A DNA stretch of 64,000 nucleotides from Methylophaga sp. OBS3 (GCF_026319325.1 NZ_JAPDMU010000005.1:1-64000), one strand, 5' to 3'; numbered from the stretch's first letter, positions 1 through 11,073 are shown. The notes: a model not told the origin generated them from the sequence alone. Numbers and translations: made by a program.

Positions 1-1295
1 CCCAAACACCTGCCAACTTAGATGAGTTGTTAGAGCAAGTTAAACGCGACCGTGTTGTTGAACAACAGCAAAACCAAATGCGTGAGTCAGCGTTTCTGGC
101 TGAACGTAATCGTCAGGCTGAATTATTAGCCGAAGCAAAAGCAGAACTGGCGCAACAAGAACGTCGTACGCAAACCTTAAATAGTCAGTTTGAAGCCAAT
201 GAAAATGTCTTGGCTGAGCAGGAATCTTTATTAAGAGAACGTTCTGGTTCTTTAGGTGAGCTTTTCGGTACCGTTCGCCAAATGGCTAACGATAGTCGTG
301 CCATGTTGGAAAGCTCAGTAGTCACAGTGAAATACCCAGAACGTATTGCATTTTTGAAAGAGCTGGGTGAGCGTAAACAACAGCCAACCATCGAAGAATT
401 ACGTGAGTTATGGCTGACGCTTCAACAAGAAATGACCGAGTCAGGTAAAGTTGAAACCTTTAACTCACCTGTTATCACCATTTCTGGTGATGTAGAAGAG
501 CGTGATATTACCCGTATCGGTGTATTCACTTTCTTTACGGATGGCAGTTACCTGCGTTATTTACCTGAAAACCACAGCTTGGTTGAGTTAGCTCGCCAAC
601 CCGTACCTCGTTTACAAGATGTCGCGCGTGACTTTGTCGATGCCGATGCCAACGAATGGCATGAGGCGGTAGTGGATCCAACTCGTGGTGCTTTAATGGC
701 ATTGCTGGTACAAACACCTGATTTGAAAGAACGTATTCAACAAGGTGGTTGGATTGGTTTCATCATCATCGCGCTGGGTGTGATTGGTTTATTGATTGCC
801 CTGGTACGTTTTGTCTTGTTATTTAAAGCTGAGCGTGGCGTCAGACAACAACAAAAAGAAACTACACCGAATACGTCGAACCCACTTGGTCGCATCTTGT
901 CTGTTTATGATGATAAACATGCTGATGATGTGGAAACCTTACAGTTGAAACTCGACGAAGCGATTTTAAGAGAAACACCTGCTATCGAACGCGGCTTGGT
1001 AACGCTGGCGATTTTGGCTGCTGTTGCGCCGATGTTGGGGCTGTTGGGTACGGTTTCGGGCATGATTGAAACCTTCCAGTCGATCACCTTGTTTGGTACG
1101 GGTGATCCGAAATTGATGTCAGGCGGTATTTCACAAGCTCTGGTCACTACCGAGTTAGGTTTGGCCGTCGCGATTCCAATTTTGCTGATTCATAGTGCTT
1201 TATCGAGCAAGAGTAACCGTCTTATCCAAATTTTGGATGAAGAAAGTGCCTCAATCGTTGCCCGTAACGCCGAGCATCATAGTAATAAGCCGTGA
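1..1295 (+). CDS. TtpC-like MotA/TolQ/ExbB proton channel protein (5' partial)
   Basis: Inner-membrane proton-channel family protein with a long periplasmic N-terminal part, as in TtpC of TonB2-type systems, where it helps couple ExbB/ExbD to TonB. The reading frame is open from base 3, so the true start and signal peptide lie outside the window; about 430 residues are visible. The first part is a Gln/Glu-rich coiled coil. A membrane segment follows (GWIGFIIIALGVIGLLIALV), then the TolQ/ExbB core with APMLGLLGTVSGMIETF and a final hydrophobic stretch. The stop overlaps the GTG start of the next exbB gene, showing tight coupling. In related operons a DUF3450 gene precedes it, but that position is off the window. 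Confidence 0.85.
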   Translation, partial: QTPANLDELLEQVKRDRVVEQQQNQMRESAFLAERNRQAELLAEAKAELAQQERRTQTLNSQFEANENVLAEQESLLRERSGSLGELFGTVRQMANDSRAMLESSVVTVKYPERIAFLKELGERKQQPTIEELRELWLTLQQEMTESGKVETFNSPVITISGDVEERDITRIGVFTFFTDGSYLRYLPENHSLVELARQPVPRLQDVARDFVDADANEWHEAVVDPTRGALMALLVQTPDLKERIQQGGWIGFIIIALGVIGLLIALVRFVLLFKAERGVRQQQKETTPNTSNPLGRILSVYDDKHADDVETLQLKLDEAILRETPAIERGLVTLAILAAVAPMLGLLGTVSGMIETFQSITLFGTGDPKLMSGGISQALVTTELGLAVAIPILLIHSALSSKSNRLIQILDEESASIVARNAEHHSNKP

Positions 1296-1807
1296 CCGAT
1301 AATCTGTTTAACATTCAGCTTTTAATGGAGAGCGGCGGCTTAGTGCTGTGGCTCATCCTGCTGGCGTCGATTGTCATGTGGACATTAATCATCGAGCGTT
1401 ATGTTTTTCTGTTGTTTTTACACCCTAAAGATAAACAAAAGCTGATCGAACACTGGCATCAACGTAGCGACAGACGCAGTTGGTACGCACAGCAGATTCG
1501 ATTAGGTCTGATTGCTGAAAGTCGTATCAGTTTGGAACGTTATTTGGTGTTGATTAAAACACTAACCATGGCATTACCGATGTTAGGTCTGCTGGGAACA
1601 GTAAACGGCATGATTCAAACATTTGATGTCATGACCGTGTTTGGCACGGGTAACACCCGCGGTATGGCGGCAGGTATTTCAATTGCGCTTATCACCACGA
1701 TGGGCGGTTTGTTAACGGCGTTATCTGGACTGTATTTCAGTACACAACTACAGCAACGGGTGACACGCACCGTTGATAACGTAGCCGACGCACTGCGTCG
1801 AGATTAG
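1292..1807 (+). CDS. exbB: ExbB-type biopolymer transport protein
   Basis: A 171-residue MotA/TolQ/ExbB family protein that forms the proton-conducting pentamer around ExbD and energises TonB in the inner membrane. It has a membrane anchor near residues 14-36 and the family core (ALPMLGLLGTVNGMIQTFD) followed by a second hydrophobic hairpin. It starts at a GTG overlapping the stop of the upstream TtpC-like gene by four bases. Eight bases separate it from exbD. It is shorter than E. coli ExbB (244 residues), which fits the ExbB2 subtype. Confidence 0.88.
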   Translation: MTDNLFNIQLLMESGGLVLWLILLASIVMWTLIIERYVFLLFLHPKDKQKLIEHWHQRSDRRSWYAQQIRLGLIAESRISLERYLVLIKTLTMALPMLGLLGTVNGMIQTFDVMTVFGTGNTRGMAAGISIALITTMGGLLTALSGLYFSTQLQQRVTRTVDNVADALRRD

Positions 1808-1815
1808 GATTTGTT

Positions 1816-2223
1816 ATGAGAAACCGACATTCCCGTCGACAAAGTGGCGGTATCGCAGAAATCAACATGACACCACTGATTGATATGGTGTTTATTCTGC
1901 TGATTTTCTTCATCGTCACCACATCGTTTGTGAAAGAAACCGGTGTTGATGTGAACCGACCTTCGGCACAGACCGCTGTTGAAAAAGAACGTGCGAATAT
2001 TCTGATCGCCATCCGTGAAAACGATGAGATCTGGATTGATAAACGCCAAATTGACCGTCGTGCGATCCGCGCTAACGTTGAACGTTTACACGCTGAAAAC
2101 CCAGAAGGTGCGGTCATTATTCTTGCAGATGAAAATGCCAAAACCGGCATTCTGATTGAAGTGATGGATCAGGCGCGTCTAGCAGGTGTGGCAAACGTGT
2201 CTATTGCCGCAGAACGCGACTAG
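1816..2223 (+). CDS. exbD: ExbD-type biopolymer transport protein
   Basis: A 135-residue ExbD/TolR protein with a single N-terminal membrane helix and a periplasmic domain; it is the proton-responsive partner of ExbB. The conserved NMTPLIDMVFILLIFF segment carries the membrane aspartate (Asp23) that is essential for proton coupling in this family. It sits between exbB and tonB in the same order as the Vibrio TonB2 operon. Confidence 0.9.
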   Translation: MRNRHSRRQSGGIAEINMTPLIDMVFILLIFFIVTTSFVKETGVDVNRPSAQTAVEKERANILIAIRENDEIWIDKRQIDRRAIRANVERLHAENPEGAVIILADENAKTGILIEVMDQARLAGVANVSIAAERD

Positions 2224-2232
2224 CGGGGCAGT

Positions 2233-2892
2233 ATGCGTATATTGCTTGGATTAGTGCTGGCGGTATTGGTCAATTTCGGCCTGTTTACCTTGATGCAGAA
2301 AATGACCAGTACCGATGGTTTAACTGCTCGGGAAGACGAAGATATTCGTATTTTGGACTTTGTGCGTCTTCAGGAAGAGGAAGCGCCGCCGGAAGAAAAA
2401 CGTCGTCAACCACCTGAAAAACCAGAACCACCTGAAGCGCCACCGCCACCACCAAATGCGGATGCACCGCCACCAGAGCAACCGGATGTACCTCAGCCGC
2501 AATTGAGTGCACCAAATATTGATGTGCCACTGAATATCACTGGTGGTCCACATTTAGGTGACTTTAAATCTGCACCTGCGCCAGATCCAGGTCCAGCCCC
2601 ATCAGCACAACCGCAGATGGATGGTGAAGTCGTGCCATTGGTTCGTATCCCGCCTAACTACCCACGTATGGCACAGCGGCGTGGTATCGAGGGTGTTGTA
2701 ACCATAGCCTTTACCATTACTAAAGATGGTCGAGTTAAAGATCCGCAGATCATTAAGTCTAACCCTGAGAATGTATTTGATGCTGCGGCATTGGCGGCGA
2801 TTTTGAAGTGGAAATTCAAACCAAAACAAGTAGATGGCGAAGCTGTAGAACGTCGTGCAACTCAAGAAATCGAGTTTAAATTGGCCCGCTGA
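2233..2892 (+). CDS. tonB: TonB energy transducer
   Basis: A 219-residue TonB protein that spans the periplasm and energises outer-membrane TonB-dependent receptors. It has an N-terminal membrane anchor (residues 3-22), a Pro/Glu-rich stretch at about 50-95, and a C-terminal TonB domain at about 135-219 beginning VVPLVRIPPNYPRMAQRRG and including WKFKPK. Its short size and position after ttpC-like, exbB and exbD indicate TonB2 type. The TGA stop shares a base with the ATG of the next gene. The substrate is unknown: no TonB-dependent receptor is encoded in the window. Confidence 0.9.
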   Translation: MRILLGLVLAVLVNFGLFTLMQKMTSTDGLTAREDEDIRILDFVRLQEEEAPPEEKRRQPPEKPEPPEAPPPPPNADAPPPEQPDVPQPQLSAPNIDVPLNITGGPHLGDFKSAPAPDPGPAPSAQPQMDGEVVPLVRIPPNYPRMAQRRGIEGVVTIAFTITKDGRVKDPQIIKSNPENVFDAAALAAILKWKFKPKQVDGEAVERRATQEIEFKLAR

Positions 2893-4109
2893 TGAAAACA
2901 TTATTTGCAAAACTTGCCCTATCCAGCCTGCTTGTCATGAGTTTGATGACATCGGCCAGTGCCGAAGAGTACTTGTTATCACAAGAGACCTACGAAGCTC
3001 TGGAATCTGCACAGCAACAGATGGCTGATGAGCGATATCAACCTGCTGAAGCGGCTTTGTTGAAGTTAATTGATGAGACCGATGCGGGTAGTTACGAACG
3101 CGCTGTCGTGTTACAAACGCTGGGTTATTTGTACTCTGAAACGGGAGATTATCCTCGTGCAACAGAGCAGTTTCGTAGTGCATTAGAGCTCAATGCGTTA
3201 CCACCAGAAGTAACCCATAATCTGCAATATAACCTCGCCCAGCTGTTAATCGCAGATGGTAAATACCAACAAGGTGTGGATTTGCTGACGCGTTGGTTAG
3301 CAAATGAAGCCAACCCAGACACCAATGTCTATGTGTTACTGGCAACGGCGCACTATCAGCTAAAACAATTTAGCAAAACGGTTGAGCATATTCGTACGGC
3401 GATTCGTCGCACCAATTCACCTAAAGAAGACTGGTACCGCATGCAACTGGCTGCACATATTGAGATGAAGCAATATGACTCGGCAATCAATGTGCTGGAA
3501 ACCTTATTAGTTTTGCATCCTGACGATAAAACCTATTGGGATCAGTTGGGTTCGTTATACGCACGTCAAGATAAGCAGTTGTCATCATTAGCGGTATCGA
3601 TGTTGATGAAGCGTCTCAATCTGGGCGATGACGATATTGTGATGCGACTCAGCAATATGTATCGCTATCTGAACATTCCATTCAAATCTGGACAATTATT
3701 GCAAAAAGCCATTGATGATGGGGTGATTGCGGCCAACTTCTCGAATATGGAAAAACTCGCTGATAGTTGGTTGGCAGCGCGCGAAGCAGATAAAGCCTCT
3801 GCGGTACTTGAAAAAATACGCGGTCAGGACAATAGCGGCGAAACAGATCTTAAACTAGCAAGACTCTATGTCAGTGAAGAGCAATGGCAAGAGGCTGTTG
3901 CCCCGTTAGAGGCTGCCACTGAGAAACTCACCAATAGCAAAAAAGGTGATGCTTTGTTGATGGGCGGTATGGTGCAGTTTCATTTGAAAAATTTGGAACG
4001 TGCCGAAAGTTTGCTAAAACAAGCAGGTCGATTTGATAAACAACGTAATCAGGCGGCACAATGGCTGAGACATATTCAGCAAAGTCAGCCTGAGGACGGA
4101 GATGCCTGA
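2892..4109 (+). CDS. TPR-repeat protein of the TonB2-type operon
   Basis: A 405-residue exported protein with an N-terminal signal peptide (hydrophobic residues 8-24, ending ASA) followed by multiple tetratricopeptide-like helical repeats, for example RAVVLQTLGYLYSETGDY and YNLAQLLIADGKYQQGVDLL. It is probably periplasmic. A TPR gene commonly closes ttpC-exbB-exbD-tonB operons; its molecular role there is not established to my knowledge. It starts on the last base of the tonB stop codon, so it is very likely co-transcribed and translationally coupled. Confidence 0.8.
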   Translation: MKTLFAKLALSSLLVMSLMTSASAEEYLLSQETYEALESAQQQMADERYQPAEAALLKLIDETDAGSYERAVVLQTLGYLYSETGDYPRATEQFRSALELNALPPEVTHNLQYNLAQLLIADGKYQQGVDLLTRWLANEANPDTNVYVLLATAHYQLKQFSKTVEHIRTAIRRTNSPKEDWYRMQLAAHIEMKQYDSAINVLETLLVLHPDDKTYWDQLGSLYARQDKQLSSLAVSMLMKRLNLGDDDIVMRLSNMYRYLNIPFKSGQLLQKAIDDGVIAANFSNMEKLADSWLAAREADKASAVLEKIRGQDNSGETDLKLARLYVSEEQWQEAVAPLEAATEKLTNSKKGDALLMGGMVQFHLKNLERAESLLKQAGRFDKQRNQAAQWLRHIQQSQPEDGDA

Positions 4110-4668
4110 AAAAGATCTCGCGAATTTAAAAGCAGCGTTAGTCCAGCATTATCTTTGGTTACGCCAATATGGGTGTAATGACTCCCATAGTGGTAATGCG
4201 TCTTTTCGTTGGCACGATCAGGTTTGGGTGACCCCAACAGGTTGCTGTGCCGACACCTTAACGGTTGATGATCTCATTAAATGCAGTATTGACGGTGATC
4301 TCGGTGAGGGGGCTTCATTAGACGCACCGTTGCATATTGCTGTTTATCAACAAAATCCTAATGCGCGTGCTGTATTTCATAGTCACGGTCCACATGCTGT
4401 TGCCATGACCCTCAATGGTGACGACTTCACTCCGGTCGATTTCGAAGGCCAATATTATTTTCCAGTCGTGCCAGTTATTCACATTAATTACACGGATTAC
4501 GTGGCATTGTCGCCGGCAAAAGTCGCATCAGGCCTAGCTGATCATAAAGTTGTCATTGTTCGCGGGCATGGTGTTTATGCTTGTGCTGAAACAATCAACC
4601 TCGCATACAAGTGGAGTTGCTCGGTTGAGTTGTCTGCCAAAACAGCATGGTTAGCCGCCAACTGCTAA
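4102..4668 (+). CDS. class II aldolase/adducin family protein
   Basis: A 188-residue cytoplasmic class II aldolase/adducin fold protein. Likely zinc ligands are visible: FHSHGPHAV supplies two histidines and VRGHGVYACA the third. The ASFR and TPTG motifs of the phosphate-binding part are present near the N-terminus. Its substrate cannot be read from sequence; the family includes fuculose-phosphate aldolase and methylthioribulose-phosphate dehydratase. It overlaps the end of the TPR gene by eight bases, so it may be read through from the TonB operon, and it lies just upstream of ovoA. Confidence 0.75.
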   Translation: MPEKDLANLKAALVQHYLWLRQYGCNDSHSGNASFRWHDQVWVTPTGCCADTLTVDDLIKCSIDGDLGEGASLDAPLHIAVYQQNPNARAVFHSHGPHAVAMTLNGDDFTPVDFEGQYYFPVVPVIHINYTDYVALSPAKVASGLADHKVVIVRGHGVYACAETINLAYKWSCSVELSAKTAWLAANC

Positions 4669-4747
4669 ATAAATATAAACATTAAATGCAACAAATCGTC
4701 ACGGTATGCGTCTGACACCGACAAGCTAAGATAAAGGACTGTTACCC

Positions 4748-6883
4748 ATGAATGCCAAAAGCGCTTTATCCGTCAAAGAGCCGGTCAATCATCTTCGTAC
4801 TCCCTTGTTAGAAGGTAATGATATCGCTGCCAAGCGATTGGAAATTGCTGAGTACTTTAATAGCAATTTTGACCGTTACGAGTCTTTGTTTGAGACGCTT
4901 AAAGACGACCGTGGCTTTTATGAAAAGTCGATTTCATTGCGTCATCCATTAATTTTTTACTTTGGTCATACAGCAACATTTTTTATCAATAAGATGTTGT
5001 TAACGGGACTAATTAAAACACGTGTTAATCCAAAGTTTGAATCCATGTTTGCCGTCGGCGTTGATGAAATGAGCTGGGATGATTTGGATGAGAATCACTA
5101 TGACTGGCCAGCAGTTAGTGAAGTAAAAGACTATCGCAAAGCGGTTAAAAAACTGGTCAACCAAGTGATTGAAACTGCGCCGCTAGAATTACCTATTGAT
5201 TGGCAAAATCCTTGGTGGGCGATCATGATGGGGATCGAACATGAGCAAATTCACTTGGAAACCTCGTCAGTTCTGATCCGTCAGCATCAATTAGACAAAG
5301 TGTGTAAACAACCGCAATGGCGACCTTTTACTCAAACAGGCAAAGCGCCAACCAATAAAGTATTAGCAGTACCTGGTGGTGAAGTGCGTCTTGGTAAATC
5401 CTTTAATGATCCTGTTTATGGTTGGGATAATGAATACGGGCAGCATCAAACTGATGTGGCTGACTTTAAAGCTAGCCAATTTTTGGTAAGTAATGCTGAG
5501 TTTCTAGGCTTTGTTGAAGCAGGCGGCTACCAGCAAGATAACTGGTGGAGTGAGGAAGGCTTAAAGTGGCGCCAATTTGCCAAAGCTGATTTTCCAACAT
5601 TCTGGTTACGAAGCGGCGATAAATGGCAATTACGGTTGATGACTGAGGTTGTCGATATGCCATGGGATTGGCCGGTAGAAGTCAATTATCTTGAAGCAAA
5701 AGCATTCTGTAACTGGAAAGCCGAACAAACTGGTGAGCCAGTAAGGCTGCCAACGGAAGATGAATGGTATCGGCTATATGAGCATGCTGGGATTGATGAA
5801 TTGACCGGCCAGCAAGCGAACGGCAATATCCATTTGGATTATGCGGCGTCATCTTGCCCGGTAAATGCCTTCAAACAAGGCGACTTCTACGATGTTATCG
5901 GGAATGTCTGGCAATGGACTGAAACGCCGATTTATCCTTTTGATGGCTTTAAAGTGCATCCCATTTATGATGATTTCACGACACCAACTTATGATAGCCA
6001 ACATAATTTAATTAAAGGTGGTAGCTGGATTTCGTGTGGTAACGAAAGTCGAAAGGCCTCTCGTTATGCTTTTAGACGCCACTTTTTCCAACATGCTGGC
6101 TTTCGTTATGTGGTGTCAGAAGCGCCGGTGAATATTGTCGACTCACATTATGAGTCAGACAAAATGTTATCTGAATATGCCGAGTTTCATTTTGGCCCGC
6201 GTTATTTTGATGTCGCCAATTTTCAACAAACCTTGGTCGATCTCGCTGTGCGTGCGATGGGGGATAAACCTCGTCAAAAAGCCCTCGACTTAGGGTGTGC
6301 CGTAGGCCGTGGGAGCTTTGAATTAGCGCGTCATTTTGACGCTGTAACGGGCATCGATTTTTCGGCACGTCTCATTAATCTTGGTGTGCAAATGCAGCAA
6401 CGTGGTGTGGTGCGTTACACCATTACAGATGAAGGTGACCTGGTTGAGTATCGCGAACAACGCTTGGCCGATTTAGGGCTTGATGATGTTGCCGATAAAG
6501 TTGAGTTTATGCAGGGCGATGCCTGTAATTTGAAGTCGGTATTTACGGGCTATGATCTTGTTGTTGCAGCCAATCTATTAGACCGTTTGTATGATCCAGC
6601 CTTATTCCTTAGTGCTATTCATGAACGCGTGAATGCCGGCGGTTTATTGGTTTTGGCTTCGCCTTACACATGGCTTGAAGAGCATACAGATAAAAACAAA
6701 TGGTTGGGTGGTTTCAAAAAAGATGGTGAAAGCTTCACCACCTTGGATGGTTTACATGCCATGTTAGACGCCAACTTTAATTTGGTGAGTGAGCCGACAT
6801 CATTGCCATTTGTGATCCGTGAAACGCGTCGTAAATTCCAACACACTCTGTCTGAAGTCACTATCTGGGAACGTAAATCTTGA
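4748..6883 (+). CDS. ovoA: 5-histidylcysteine sulfoxide synthase / N-methyltransferase OvoA
   Basis: OvoA starts ovothiol synthesis: a non-haem iron centre joins cysteine to the histidine imidazole with oxygen to give 5-histidylcysteine sulfoxide, and the C-terminal domain later methylates the product. At 711 residues it has the usual full length. The N-terminal DinB-like domain carries the HX3HXE iron motif (His165, His169, Glu171). A formylglycine-enzyme-like domain follows at about 205-460 (GGSWISCGNESRKASRYAFR region). A SAM methyltransferase domain ends the protein, with motif LDLGCAVGRGSFELA near residue 510. An AAAGGA-type ribosome site precedes the ATG. The next gene overlaps its stop and supplies the lyase. 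Confidence 0.93.
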   Translation: MNAKSALSVKEPVNHLRTPLLEGNDIAAKRLEIAEYFNSNFDRYESLFETLKDDRGFYEKSISLRHPLIFYFGHTATFFINKMLLTGLIKTRVNPKFESMFAVGVDEMSWDDLDENHYDWPAVSEVKDYRKAVKKLVNQVIETAPLELPIDWQNPWWAIMMGIEHEQIHLETSSVLIRQHQLDKVCKQPQWRPFTQTGKAPTNKVLAVPGGEVRLGKSFNDPVYGWDNEYGQHQTDVADFKASQFLVSNAEFLGFVEAGGYQQDNWWSEEGLKWRQFAKADFPTFWLRSGDKWQLRLMTEVVDMPWDWPVEVNYLEAKAFCNWKAEQTGEPVRLPTEDEWYRLYEHAGIDELTGQQANGNIHLDYAASSCPVNAFKQGDFYDVIGNVWQWTETPIYPFDGFKVHPIYDDFTTPTYDSQHNLIKGGSWISCGNESRKASRYAFRRHFFQHAGFRYVVSEAPVNIVDSHYESDKMLSEYAEFHFGPRYFDVANFQQTLVDLAVRAMGDKPRQKALDLGCAVGRGSFELARHFDAVTGIDFSARLINLGVQMQQRGVVRYTITDEGDLVEYREQRLADLGLDDVADKVEFMQGDACNLKSVFTGYDLVVAANLLDRLYDPALFLSAIHERVNAGGLLVLASPYTWLEEHTDKNKWLGGFKKDGESFTTLDGLHAMLDANFNLVSEPTSLPFVIRETRRKFQHTLSEVTIWERKS

Positions 6884-8061
6884 GTGAGTTTGATTTTGAC
6901 CAAGTCATAACGCGGGAAGGCTCTGGAGCACAAAAATACGATAATCGTGAGGTAATATTTGGCCTGCAAGATGTAATCCCATTATGGGTTGCGGATATGG
7001 ATTTTTCTGTGCCGCCAGCGGTTAATAAAGCGTTAAAACAGCGTGCAGAACATCCTATTTTTGGTTATCACCAGTTTCCAGACAGTTTGTATCAGGCGAT
7101 ACAGAACTGGTACCTAAAGCGGTTTAATTGGTCGATCGATAAGCAACATATCTTGATGTGTCCGGGTGTGGTGCCATCAATCCATGCGGTGATTAATGCA
7201 CTCACTCAGCCTAATGATGGCGTTATTGTGCAATCACCGGTGTACTTTCCTTTTTTCTCAGCCGTCACTGAAACCGGTCGTCAATTGGTACTGAATCCAT
7301 TGTTAAAAACTGACGATGGTTACCGAATGAACCTTGAGCAACTTGAAGCACAAGCTAAGGCGGGGGCAAAGCTTTTATTAATATGTTCACCGCATAATCC
7401 TGTCGGTCGTGTTTGGCAGGTTGAAGAGTTGCAGACGGTGTTAGCCATTGCCGAGCAATATAATTTGGTGGTTATCTCAGATGAGATACATATGGATTTG
7501 GTGTTCAAAGGATTTCAAAATACGCCATTAACCACCTTAGCAAAGCCTGGTCGAGTGATTACCACTGTCTCTGCCAGTAAGACGTTTAATATCGCAGGAC
7601 TCAATTTATCGTCATTAATCGTGGAAGAGGCGGCTCAGCGAAAAGCTATCGAGGCAGAATTCAAACGTTGGCATGTCAGCTCAGCAAATCCTTTTAGTAT
7701 TGTTGCAACACAAGCCGCTTACCAAGATGGCGAAGCGTGGTTAGACGCGCTGCTTGATTATTTGGCCATTAACCGTGATTGGGTCAAAGACTTTTTTGCT
7801 AAACATTTACCACTGATTCGTATTCAACCGATTGAAGGTACCTATTTGTTGTGGCTGGATTGCAGCGATCTTAATCTCAGCGACAAAGCATTGAGACAGT
7901 TTTTTGTGAATGACTGTGGTGTGGCAATGAATCCTGGCGCCATGTTTGGGGAAGGGGGGAGTGGCTTTATGAGAATGAATATTGCGGCACCACTCTCAAC
8001 ACTAAAACAAGCCTGTCAGCAGATTTTGGGCGCCTACCAACAACAATTCACTTGTTCGTAA
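6880..8061 (+). CDS. ovoB: PLP-dependent C-S lyase, MalY/PatB family (OvoB-like)
   Basis: A 393-residue fold-type I PLP enzyme of the MalY/PatB group, with the N-terminal PLWVADMDF signature and the PLP lysine in SASKTFNIAGL. In ovothiol synthesis OvoB cleaves the sulfoxide made by OvoA to give 5-thiohistidine. The gene begins at a TTG overlapping the ovoA stop by four bases, which strongly supports that role over a general cystathionine beta-lyase. No better start lies nearby in frame. The alternative, a generic cystathionine beta-lyase, cannot be excluded from sequence alone. Confidence 0.82.
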   Translation: MSEFDFDQVITREGSGAQKYDNREVIFGLQDVIPLWVADMDFSVPPAVNKALKQRAEHPIFGYHQFPDSLYQAIQNWYLKRFNWSIDKQHILMCPGVVPSIHAVINALTQPNDGVIVQSPVYFPFFSAVTETGRQLVLNPLLKTDDGYRMNLEQLEAQAKAGAKLLLICSPHNPVGRVWQVEELQTVLAIAEQYNLVVISDEIHMDLVFKGFQNTPLTTLAKPGRVITTVSASKTFNIAGLNLSSLIVEEAAQRKAIEAEFKRWHVSSANPFSIVATQAAYQDGEAWLDALLDYLAINRDWVKDFFAKHLPLIRIQPIEGTYLLWLDCSDLNLSDKALRQFFVNDCGVAMNPGAMFGEGGSGFMRMNIAAPLSTLKQACQQILGAYQQQFTCS

Positions 8062-8163
8062 ATGGTGCGTGTTAGATACTTTTTTGCACAGAAATAGCGC
8101 AGAAAATTACTTATATTTCATATGTTTGTCATCAAGGTGCCAGAAAATAAAGCGATTATGAAA

Positions 8164-8180
8164 TGGCACACGAATTGCCA
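8164..8180 (+). promoter_or_regulatory. candidate sigma-54 (-24/-12) promoter or inverted-repeat operator
   Basis: The bases TGGCAC, five spacer bases, then TTGC match the RpoN -24/-12 consensus with correct spacing. The site lies 35-50 bases before the ATG of the small winged-helix gene. The same stretch is also an inverted repeat (TGGCA, seven bases, TGCCA), so a dimeric regulator operator is an alternative reading. Confidence 0.4.
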
Positions 8181-8214
8181 GTGAATTTTTGTATAACCCC
8201 ACAAGGAGTAGGCA

Positions 8215-8412
8215 ATGACTGACAGTATTGGTACTAGCGCTGGTGTTTTATGGCAATTTCTACAGCAAAACGGCCCATCAACCATGGCCAAAGTTGCAGA
8301 AGCTTGTTCATTGGATAGTAAGACTTTACAGCGTGCGATTGGTTGGCTGGCTCGTGAAGACAAAATTGATTTTGTCAGTAAAGGCCGTAGCGAGTTAATT
8401 ACGCTGAAGTAA
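8215..8412 (+). CDS. small winged helix-turn-helix protein (DUF2582-like)
   Basis: A 65-residue protein made of a single winged-helix fold, resembling the DUF2582 family: a first helix SAGVLWQFLQQNG, an HTH part, the conserved AIGWLARE helix, and a wing with KGRSELITLK. It may bind DNA, but targets are unknown. A good ribosome site (AAGGAG) precedes the ATG. It stands alone, is preceded by a candidate sigma-54 site, and runs convergent to the haem lipoprotein gene with a gap of seven bases. Confidence 0.75.
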   Translation: MTDSIGTSAGVLWQFLQQNGPSTMAKVAEACSLDSKTLQRAIGWLAREDKIDFVSKGRSELITLK

Positions 8413-8419
8413 CGCCTTT

Positions 8420-8989
8420 TTAATCATCACGATATTTCACGACGCTAAAGGCGCCACGAATATCGTTTTGTTTAAAGCCGGTAGCTTGGTCTTCGGGATA
8501 GAGACGATTTATTTCTGTCTGAAGTGCCGTGGATATATTTTGTCCATGACAAGTGAGACAAACAGTTTCGGTATTAATAGCTTTCATGAATCTCAGTGAC
8601 TCGCTGTCATCACTGACAGCGACAAACTGCATTTCATTCACAGGTGTGCCAGACTGTTTTTGGCTTTCAAAGTTATTCAGCACGATTTGTTGCCATGGCT
8701 GGGGTTGATTTGCTGGGTTACGGACTTTCAAGCTGGTACGGCCAATTTCGAATCCTGTTTTGGCTGCCAGTGCTTCAGCTATTTTCGGGGCTTGAACTTG
8801 ACATACGTTGACGGCAGTTCCTGGGCCACCAGATTGCATAGCGTTTTGCAATGCTGATTTGAGTTGGCCAGCAAACTCAGTAATCGCTGCTTTCGCTTCT
8901 TGTTCAAAAGCAGGGAGTTCATCATTGGCTGATGGTGTGCAGGCGGCTAAATGCACAATAACTAGGCTACTTAACAGGGCATATTTCAT
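8420..8989 (-). CDS. DUF3365 (Tll0287-like) haem c lipoprotein
   Basis: A 189-residue exported protein with a lipoprotein-type signal (VIVHLAAC, Cys at about residue 17) and one c-type haem motif CLTCH near residue 150. The overall pattern fits the DUF3365/Tll0287-like domain, a haem-binding sensor or redox module; here it is not fused to any signalling domain. It is probably periplasmic and membrane-anchored. Its role is unknown. It is a single-gene unit divergent from parE. Confidence 0.75.
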   Translation of the reverse strand: MKYALLSSLVIVHLAACTPSANDELPAFEQEAKAAITEFAGQLKSALQNAMQSGGPGTAVNVCQVQAPKIAEALAAKTGFEIGRTSLKVRNPANQPQPWQQIVLNNFESQKQSGTPVNEMQFVAVSDDSESLRFMKAINTETVCLTCHGQNISTALQTEINRLYPEDQATGFKQNDIRGAFSVVKYRDD

Positions 8990-9135
8990 CGCGGTGTCCT
9001 TGCGGTATTCTCAAGCAAAACATAACAGATATTTTTCTTTTATAAAGATTAGCGACTAGGCTGGGCCTGAGCATGTAGACGTTCTTGATTGACTGAATGC
9101 CGCTATGCTTGTACTTCTGGCTTTTATCCTGCTAA

Positions 9136-11073
<1,938 letters not shown>

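Noticed and set aside
1737-2150. Minus-strand ORF of 137 codons opposite exbD
   Set aside because: It overlaps the well-supported exbD gene and its translation resembles no family.
8413-8453. CGCCTTT/AAAGGCG inverted repeat at the end of the winged-helix gene
   Set aside because: The loop is about 27 bases and half of it lies inside the convergent coding region; likely chance.
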